Source: Impatiens glandulifera (lineage: Eukaryota; Streptophyta; Magnoliopsida; Ericales; Balsaminaceae). From it: a stretch of DNA of 64,000 nucleotides. Of this stretch, positions 49,466 through 58,392 are shown in pieces. A program made the translations under genes and the position numbers. Location of the stretch: the NCBI RefSeq assembly GCF_907164915.1, contig NW_025919226.1, positions 1 to 64,000 of the forward strand, in the 5' to 3' direction. How positions within the stretch are numbered: position 1 is the first letter of the stretch; each line of letters begins with the position of its first letter. A model generated the notes under the pieces. The model worked only from the letters and a program-made list of their open reading frames with translations. It had not been told where the DNA came from and searched no databases.

Positions 49466-49639
49466 TTGTTAGACTGATGACATATTTGGTATGTTTGTTT
49501 TTAGAATTATTAATTATTATTATATTTTGGTTTATTAATGTGGTTTATGAATTTTTTTCATTTATTTATTGGTTTGTCTTTATTTGAGAAAACTATAGAA
49601 CATGTTTGATTTATACCTTTGTCAAAAAATGGAAAAAAA

Positions 49640-50345
49640 TAGGGTAATTGCGAAGGTTATTGAAAAATTCTCGCTTTTGACCAGGGTAATTGCGAAAGTT
49701 TATGAGAAAACTTTCGCTTTTAACCCTCCTTAAAAAAATCTGAAAATTTTCGAATTGTTGGGAAGGGTCAAAAGCGAAAGTTTATGAGAAAACTTTCGCT
49801 TTTGACCCTTCCTTAAAACATTCTGAAAATTTTCTAAGTGTTGGAAAAGGGGTATTTGCGAAAGTTTATTAGAAAACTTTCGCTTTTAACCCTCCTTAAA
49901 AAAATCTGAAAATTTTCGAATTGTTGGGAAGGGTCAAAAGCGAAAGTTTATGAGAAAACTTTCGCTTTTGACCCTTCCTTAAAAAATTATGAAAATTTTC
50001 TAAGTGTTGGAAAAGGGGTATTTGCGAAAGTTTATTAGAAAACTTTCGCTTTTGATCCTTCCTTAAAAATTTCTGAAAATTTTCTAAGTGTTGGGAAGGG
50101 GTATTTGCGAAAATTTATTAGAAAACTTTCTCTTTTGACCCTTTCTTAAAAAATTCTGAAATTTTTATAAGTGTTGGGAAGGAGTATTTGCGAAAGTTTA
50201 TTAGAAAATTTTTGCTTTTGATCTTTCCTTAAAAAAATGGTTACGTGTATTTGCGAAAGTTTTCTAATAAACTTTCGCCTTTGACCCTCCTTAAAAAAAT
50301 GGGAAGGGTATTTGCGAAAGTTTATTAGAAAACTTTTGCTTTTTC
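49640..50345. repeat. Hairpin array, about 80-bp units (GCGAAAGTTTATTAGAAAACTTTCGC)
   Basis: Eight to nine units of a GCGAAAGTTTAT/AAACTTTCGC palindrome joined by TTGACCCTTCCTTAAAAA spacers and TTCTAAGTGTTGG. Similar but less regular palindromes occur at 48090-48740, 50390-50450 and 50755-51360. Confidence 0.9.
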
Positions 50346-52381
50346 TCCTCTTAAAATCATTCTGTTTTAGGTCAGGACCGACAGATATTTGATAATCTCT
50401 CGGTTTTGAATATAGGTACCGAAAGTTAATTAATTAACTTTCGGTATTCATTCCCTACTTTAATTATTTTTTTTGCTATTTTTTTGTCTAAACTATTTAA
50501 TCACAACAAGTATGTTATTTTTTAAGAATGAATATTGTGTTTAATGTTATAAATGTATATGATTGTATTTTATAATATAAAGAAGTATGTATATATGTGT
50601 TTGTGTTTGTTGATAATAAGATTGTGCGTAGAGTTTGATTGTAATGATGTATTAGAATTGTGTAATGTTTTAAGGATATCAAATGTGTTAAATTAATGTT
50701 GTTCGAGATTATTAGAAAGTAAGAAACCAATTAATTTAATAATTTGTGAAGTGGTAATTCCGAAAGTTAATGATATAACTTTCAGAAATAATTATCAAAC
50801 CCAAAAGTTATATCATTAACTGTCGGAATTACCACTTAATAAATTGTTAAATTAATTAGTTTCTCACTTTCCAATCTAGACTCCTAACTAATCTAATCAA
50901 GTGTGTGTTTGTGTGTTATATTTTAAAAATTAAGATTGTGTTTAATGTTAAAATGTTTATGATTATGTTTGATTATATAGAGAAGTGTAAATAAATGTTT
51001 ATGTTTGATTATCCTATGAACTTGTGTAATGTTTGATTATATGAATTGTGTAATATTTTAAGGATATCGAATTTGTTAAATTAATGTTTCTCAAGGTTAT
51101 TAGAAAGTGAGAAACCAATTAATTTAATAAATAATGAATTAGTAAAACCGAAAGTTAATGATATAACTTTCGGAAATATTCATCAAACCCGAGAGATATA
51201 CACAAATCTCTCGTTTTAATCTATTTAAAATTAATTTCACTTATGTCAAAACCGTGAGATTTAGACAAATCTCTCGGAATTTAATATGATCAAAACCGAA
51301 AGTTTTCAAATAAACTTTCGGAAACGACCAAAACCGAAAGTTTATTTGAAAACTTTCAGAAATGACATTTTTAAATAAAAAACCCTCTTCTTCTTTTCCT
51401 CTCTCCCCGATCCCTTCCCTCTCTCCCCGATCCCGCCCGCGGCGCCCTTCTTCTTTCCATGATCCGAAGATCAAGATGCCGCCGCTCACTTCCCGCCTCC
51501 AACGACGTCGCCTATTGAAGACTCACTCGACTGAACCCGCCATCGACGACTCCACCTGCCATAGCTGCCTCCACCTGCTGTAGTTGCTTCAACCTGCCGC
51601 CTCCGATCTAGCGCCGCTGCCTACGTCAAGCCTCCACCTGCCGCCGCCTCCTCCACCCGCCGCCTCCTCCACCTATCGCCGCCGACGCCTCCGCTGCTGC
51701 TGATTTCAGGTAAGATTTTGTTTTTTTTAATTTGTTAATTAAGTTTATATGATTAGATTTAAGTTTTATTTACGTTTGAATTAAATTATATTTTGTTTGG
51801 TTTATGATTTATGTTAGATAATTTGGTTTGATTTGGTTTGATAATTAGGTTAAATTTAGGTTTGATTTATGTTTGATTTAAGTTAGATTTGGTTTGATTT
51901 AGATTAATTTAGGTTTGAATTAGATTATATTTAGGTTGATTTAGGCTTGATTTAATATAATTTGGTTTGATTTTTGTTGGATTCTTTTTAGATTTATGTT
52001 AGATTGAAGTTATATATTTTGGTTTGATTTAAGTTTGATTTATGTTAGATTTGGTTTGTTTTAGGTTTGATTTGGTTTAATTTGGTTTGATTTAGGTTTG
52101 ATTTAGGTTTGATTTAGGTTTAATTTATGTTTGATTTAAGTTAGATTTGGTTTGATTTAGATTAATTTAGGTTTGAATTAGATTATATTTAGGTTGATTT
52201 AGGCTTGATTTAAGATAATTTGGTTTGATTTTTGTTGGATTATTTTTAGATTTATGTTAGATTGAAGTTAGATAACTTGGTTTGATTTAAGATAATTTGG
52301 TTTGATTTAGGTTTGATTTATGTTTGATTTAAGTTAGATTTGGTTTGATTTAGATTAATTTAGGTTTGATTTATTTTTCAG

Positions 52382-53251
52382 GATCCGTTCGAGTGTATTA
52401 ATGATTCTATTGATGAATATCGAAGGTCCAGATTGGCACACACCAAACATATATGGGATAGATGACGCTCAGATTTAAATAGAGATTATATTCGAATTCA
52501 TTAAGGAGACGAGGCGGCGGTACTTGTAAATCCTTCACGAGACTACAACCGAGATGATTGAGAGTTCGTGTGTCGAAACCATTACTTCAGGGAAACATTT
52601 AAGGTACGGTTTCATAATTCAAATTAAATCTGATATTAATTATTCTAACTTCATTTTTTATTTCAAATTCATAAAAACAGTCATACAAATGTTGTTAATA
52701 GAAATAAGCTAAAATTCCCACATCATACTAGAAGTAGACCGTTTGCTCAAGTGGAAGAAGAGTTGGTATGTACATTATTTCTAATAACTTAATATAAAGA
52801 TTGTTATTAATTTTATAAATCATTTATTTCAACAAGCGCTTGAAATGGGACGGACACCCTCTGTCGTTGAAGTATTCAAGAAGACCCGTACCCCAAAACC
52901 TACCAAAGAAAACCCAACCCCCATCCCGAACAAACTAGCACAAGAGAAAATTGTAAGTGAATTGAATTTAAATAAATTACTATAGCTAGTTTATTTATTA
53001 TATAAATGAAATTTTATTTCAAATGTGCAGGTTGAGATGGAGGAAGTAAGAAGTAACGAACCAAAAATATCTGACTTTGAGTTGACGGAGAGGGTGTTCG
53101 GACGCCAAAAGCATGGAGGAGTTATCGGTATGGGATCAGGCGTCCAACCCACATACTTTCAAGAGGATCGTCGAAGTGATAACAACTCACAACGATCCAC
53201 TGATCGGTTGTTTGAGGATAATCAAAGATTGGCGATGAAAGTGGAGGAATA
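52382..53251 (+). pseudogene. Ptta/En/Spm-type TnpA-like gene (unit 2)
   Basis: Spliced pieces with plausible GT...AG borders: exon from 52382 (DEYRRSRLAHTKHIWDR, with stops), exon about 52681-52765 (NKLKFPHHTRSRPFAQVEEE), exon about 52836-52951 (ALEMGRTPSVVEVFKKTRT) and exon 53031-53251 (FELTERVFGRQKHGGVIGMG and GSGVQPTYFQED). These match the plant transposase family Transposase_24, DNA-binding accessory proteins of CACTA elements. Its leader at 51360-51715 is GC-rich and ends CAG/GTAAG. Stops in the first exon argue it is dead. Confidence 0.75.
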
Positions 53252-53514
53252 AGAAAAGAGGGATGAAGTAAGAACTCGAACGATTAATTAAAACAAGCGA
53301 AGAAGCTAGAAATGAGGACAGGAATGGATGAATTTAAAATATTTATGAGGCAATACGTTTTAAATCGAATGATAACAAGTTGTTTGGATGATTGGTTTGG
53401 TTTCAAATTTTTTAATTATAATGGTCATTTGGTTTAGGAATGTTATTTGTATATATTAGTTTGGATGAATAGGTTTTGGTTGCGCTCAAAACAATCGGCC
53501 TATTTTGTACATTT

Positions 53515-53930
53515 TATAGGGAAAAACCGAAAGTTAAATTGAAATCTTTCGGTTTTTTTTCAATGGAAAAACCGATATTTATAGGGAAAGCTTTAGGTTT
53601 TTCCTTTGAGGAAAAACCGAAAGGTCTTCATACACCTCTTGGTTTTGTTTCAAAGGAAAAAACAAAAGTTAATTGGAAAACTTTCGGTTTTTCCCTCTAG
53701 AGAAAAACCGAAAGTTAATTGGAAAAGTTTTAGTTTTTACCTTTGGAGAAAAACCGAAAGTTAATTGGAAAACTTTTGGTTTTTCCCTTTGGAGAAAAAC
53801 CGAAAGTTAATTATAAAATTTTCGGTTTTTCCCTTTGGAGAAAAACCGAAAGTTAATTAGAAAACTTTCAGTTTTTACCTTTGGAGAAAAACCGAAAGTT
53901 TTCCAATTAACTTTCGGTTTTTCTCTCAAA
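53515..53930. repeat. 3' subterminal hairpin array (ACCGAAAGTTAATTGG units)
   Basis: Seven to eight units of about 47 bp, GAAAAACCGAAAGTTAATTG followed by AAAACTTTCGGTTTTTCC, just inside the right CACTA terminus. The frame 53476-53700 is an artefact of the array. Confidence 0.9.
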
Positions 53931-54334
53931 TGTCTAAGCCGAAAACTCGACGATATCTCTCAGTAAATGCCCAATTATATTTACCGAAAGAGTCAATACC
54001 GAGGAATGGCGAGAGTCACCCAAACTTTCGGTTTAGGTCAATACCGAAAGATATAGGGTCATTACTGAAAGTTTTTACTCTCGGTTTAGACCCTTTTTTC
54101 ACCAGTGTATGTCTTCATGTTGTATCACATTTTTAGGAAATCTTCACTATTTGATGAACAAAGATCAAGATCTTTAATACCTTTTATATATTTAACATAT
54201 TATTCTTATATTTCTTTGATTATATATATCACATATTATTCTTATACATGATTTTATATACAACATCATTTATATATTTGGCTAAATACATATTAATCTT
54301 ATATATATATAAATATATATTTGTAGATTACAAA

Positions 54335-56760
54335 ATGAGGGAGGATCGAATTTGGATGTACAATAATAAACCTGAATGTATTGACATATTTTAAAACTGT
54401 TTAGAAGAGTTCATTTCATTTGCCACAACTCAACTTGCTTATATGGATGGTGAAAATCAGGTGCCCTTGCTAAAAATGTCGTATTCAAAAGTTCATTACA
54501 TTTGAATTATGCCATAATCAATTACTAAGAAATTGATTAATGAAAAACTATTATACATGGGCTGCTTATGGGGAACCAATTGAAAACTCAAAGATATACA
54601 ACTATCATCGTAAACGATCTTTGGTAAGTTACAATGAAAGATCAAATATGTATAAGTCAAATGATATATGACATGTCATCAAGTTACCAACCAAATGTGG
54701 GGAATGAAGCTTCTACCAATTTAAACAAACATATTTTATCTCAGAAGTTCTGAAATGCATTGAACGCGACACATCAACCAATCTGGCCTGGTCATCAAAT
54801 CGAGAGTAAACTTTCAGCTACGATAAAACAACTTAATATGAATCTGAGAATAATTGGTCCGAGCGTTCTATAATTCAAAATCTGGACTACATTATGTTAA
54901 TATTACTAGAAAATAATTCTATGCCGGATAGTTTTTATAGAAGGAAGAAATTGGTTAAAGGTTTGAGTTTGACCGTGATTAGAATCGATGTATATAGAGA
55001 TGGTTGAATGCTTTATTGGGGGATAGATATTGATAAACAATCCTACATGTTTTGTAATCTTTTCAGATTCAAAGATAATTCAGTTAAGCCGAAGCCCCAT
55101 AAACAACTATTTTATTTACCACTTGCTCCTAGGTTACAAACTTGGGATATGACCGTCGCTCACATGACATGGCATGGTGGTCATGTTAACAAACTTGGGA
55201 TCAAGTGTCATCCTTCTGATGGAGAGGCTTGGAAGAGGTTTGATCATCATTATCCAATATTTGTACTAGAGCCTAGAAATGTTCGACTTGGCCTTTGTTC
55301 AGATTGATTTGCTCCTTTTGGATAGTTTAGAAAATAATATTCATGTTGGTTAGTAATTCTAACACCATATAATCCACCACCGGGTATGTGCATGAAGTCA
55401 CCGTATATTCTTATTTCACTAATTATTCCTGGACCAAAAAGTCCACAAAGAAATATTGATATTTTCTTTCAACCATTGATAGAGGAGTTACAAATTTTGT
55501 GGAATGTTGGTGTTCCTACCTATGATGTTTCCCGGGATGAAACATTTAATATGAAGGCAATGTTGTTGTGGACTATTAATAATTTTCCTACTTATTGAAT
55601 GTTGTTGGGTTGGTGTACTCATGGACTTGATGGTTGTCCAATATGTATAAAAAATCTAAATCTTTTCGATTAAAAGATGTCCGCAAGACTTGTTATTTTG
55701 ATTGTCATAGACAATTTTTGTCGCCGAAGCATCCTTACAGAAATAACACACCACATTTTACAAAAGACCGGGTAGAAACAACTCTTAATCCCCATATAAA
55801 AGATGACAATTAAATATGGTCTAAAATTTCACATTACAAGCTTGCAAGTAAATCTTCCAATGAGTATTATCATGGATTTGGTGATAATCACAAGTGAACT
55901 AAGAGAAGTATTTTTTAGGAACTTCCGTATTAGTCAAAACTTCTCATCGACATAACTTGGATTTTATGCATATTGAAAAGAATTTGTTTGAAAACATTAT
56001 AAATACCATTATGAATGTGAAGGCTAACACGAAGGACAACCTTAACGCTAGGAAGGATATGTTTCTTATTTGCAATCGTCCAAAGTTAAATGTTAATCTG
56101 ATACAATGTCTCATAAACCTAAGAACACTTCTTATACCTTAACGAGAGAAGGAAATAACATAATTTTAAATGGATGAAGACATTGAAATTCCTAAATGGT
56201 TATGTTTCCAATTTTTCAAGATGCATAGACATAACCGAATTGCATTCAGAAAAATATTACCTAATTTGTTTAGGGAACCTTGACTAATTTAAGTAATTTC
56301 ATGCATGAGCTTAATTGTTCAATTTTGAGCCAAGACAAAGTGGATAACTTACCAGCTCAAATTCTTGTAAATGTATGCAACATAAAGAATATTTTTCCAC
56401 CTTCTTTTTTTGATTCAATGGAACATCTTTTGATACACTAACCATATGAAGCAAACACAGGTGGTCCATTAAATTACAGATGGATGTATCCCTTCGAGAG
56501 GCATGTACATACATATCTTTGTACAAAATAATTAAAGATACTTCATAATTTGTACCCTTTTCAATTTAGATTTCTAAAGAGTGTGAAGAATAAAGTGAAA
56601 AACAAGGCTAGAATTGAAGCATCAATATGCAATGCCTATATTTTTGAAGAAATATCAACATTTGCTTTGAAATATATTGAATCGAATGTAAATTGAAAAC
56701 AAAGACAACCGCAAAGGAACATTGAATGGTCATTGAAAAAAAATCAACAACCAATTTCAA
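54335..56760 (+). pseudogene. TNP2-type CACTA transposase (Transposase_21), broken
   Basis: After an intron acceptor (TTTGTAG) the start reads MREDRIWMYNN, then EEFISFATTQLAYMDG. Later pieces in changing frames give LPLAPRLQTWDMTVAHMTWH, CHPSDGEAWKRFDHHYP, EPRNVRLGLCSD (about 55115-55305), then PPPGMCMKSPYILISLIIPG, PLIEELQILWNVGVPTYDVS, NMKAMLLWTINNFPTY, GCPICIKN and the HNLDFMHIEKNLFENIINT block (55945-56000). Family order and spacing are kept over 2.4 kb, so the whole gene was present; numerous stops and frameshifts make it inactive. It lies immediately downstream of the inserted CACTA at 48060-54107 and is cut by LTR element B at 56776. Confidence 0.93.
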
Positions 56761-56775
56761 TTTTCAATTACATAG

Positions 56776-58037
56776 TGTTAGGATCGGGGACGCCCTTGGA
56801 GGACCGGGGTTAATTTTCCGGTTTTAGAAAGGGAGGCCGCTTACAACACACACACTACTTGGTGATAGTCCGGTTAGAGACTAAAACCGTTCTCAGCACT
56901 GCACAATCTGTCACAGACTCTTGAACCGGTGTTCAAGGGCGGAAGTGTCTGTTTCAGGTTGAAGCAACGTTTGCGACTTTTAGATGATGTTTAAGGAGGA
57001 AGATGTTTAGCGAAAGTGAGTGACCGGTTTTGGAAGTATGATTGGTTTGCGGTTTGCGGTAAGACAGCAGGGAATGAAAGCGAAATGAAAGAACACAAGA
57101 CAGGAAATTTGTTTATGGATGTTCGGAGCAAACCCTCCTACGTCACCCCTTCTTCTCAGGTTATGAGAAGGATCTCCACTAACTCTTTAGAGTTACAATT
57201 TACACTTCCGGTCGAGCCCAACTTCGCTACTCGCCGGTTACACCAAACTCACACTTTGATGTAATACAATACAACACGATAATCACACACAACGATTTCC
57301 GGTTTTAGGCAAACCGACTTTAGAATGTACAACTTTATCTCTCTAGAATTGAATGCTTTATGACTTTCACAATTTCAACTACTCAATTTCTCGTATTCAC
57401 TGCTTTTTTTTTAATGAGGACGTTTGATCTTCCTTTTATAGCTGAAAGTAGCTAACGGCTACTTTCTTCTCTCTCTTGCGGATTGGTTGATCATTAGCAC
57501 GCATATCTGCAGGAGGATTTCTTGCACGCTTCAACTTCCTCAACACCTGGCATTCATGTAGGTGACTCTGAGCAGATGATGACATAACCGGTTTTCAGAT
57601 TGATACACGTGTTGAGCATCCGCTTCCGGTCGTCAGCATCGGATCACCAAGGCATCATTGCTTTCCTCCCATGCTTCTGATCGGATCCGATCTTCTTTTA
57701 TCTTTTCGAGACACGTTTCCTCCGTCACAGTACGTCACTCTTGGGATTTGAATCTTCTGACTTTTGATCTGTACTTTCCGGTTTCTGTGTCTTTGTGCAT
57801 TATGATCCGGTTAAAGTGTATTCTTTTGTTCTTTGCTAACCGGTTGCTTGAGAAAGTGAAGCCGGTTCTCGTGATCATTTGTTTTGATCACTTGAAGCCG
57901 GTTTCTTTGATGTAATATCAGCTGGTTATTGATGCACGATTTCCGGTTCCGGTTTGTTCAGTACCTGCACATGAAGTTTAATTTCTGTTTAGTTTGTCTG
58001 GCCGGTTCCAAAATTAATCTACTTAATTTTTCTATCA
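56776..58037 (-). repeat. 3' LTR of element B with CCGGTT clusters
   Basis: Plus-strand ends are TGTTAGGATCGGGG and TTTTCTATCA. More than fifteen CCGGTT or AACCGG motifs lie within 1.3 kb. The block at about 57125-57170 is the inverse of 1799-1846 in LTR A. Because a 90-bp segment is duplicated, the LTR could also extend to 58129. Confidence 0.65.
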
Positions 58038-58190
58038 ATTTCTCCCTTTTTGATTATTTAGAATAAATATTCAAAAATTGTAATGTGTGGCCGGTTTTAA
58101 GAAAATTAACTTACTTAATTTTTCTATCAATTTCTCCCTTTTTGATTATTTAGAATAAATATTCAAAAATTGTAATGTGTGGCCGGTTTT
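57999..58190. repeat. Tandem duplication of LTR end and polypurine tract
   Basis: A roughly 90-bp unit from GGCCGGTT through TTTTTCTATCAATTTCTCCC to AAAATTGTAATGTGT occurs twice, nearly identical. Each copy contains a minus-strand AAAAAGGGAGAAAT purine tract followed by TGATAG (tracts at 58038-58052 and 58130-58144). Confidence 0.85.
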
Positions 58191-58392
58191 AAAGATTTTG
58201 TTTGAGAGAAACGTGTTTGAAAAACATGTGTTTGATTTTTGATAAGTGTTTTGAAAAATATGAGATAGATGAACTTGTATGTTTTGAAACACGTAGACAA
58301 TATGTTTTGAAAAACCCAAAAGATAGCAAGAGTGATCAGGTTCTGAGACACATCAAAGACATAATTGTTTAAAGTAATTATGGAAATAGAGT

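Larger units (their letters stand above)
48060..54107 (+). mobile_element. CACTA element with TAT target duplication
   Basis: Starts CACTGGTAAAAAATTTACC and ends TTTTTTCACCAGTG, giving matched CACTGGTGAAAAA-type inverted termini. The 3-bp duplication TAT lies at 48057-48059 and 54108-54110. Both subterminal regions hold many CGAAAGTT/AACTTTCG hairpins. The interior contains two leader-plus-gene units in tandem (48740-49465 and 51360-53400), separated by a second pair of hairpin arrays. The transposase TNP2 is absent, so it must depend on another element. Confidence 0.93.
44666..56775 (+). mobile_element. Old CACTA element with TNP2 transposase, interrupted and cut
   Basis: A possible left end CACTGTAATAAAAATTTG lies at 44666. 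Subterminal-type TTGCAATA motifs fill 44890-45440, and a small gene (45610-46224), a 152-bp tandem array and the TNP2 pseudogene (54335-56760) follow in one orientation. A second CACTA (48060-54107) is inserted just upstream of the TNP2 gene, and LTR element B cuts the 3' side at 56776. The right terminus is not seen, so the extent is inference; the TNP2 gene itself is certain. Confidence 0.5.
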
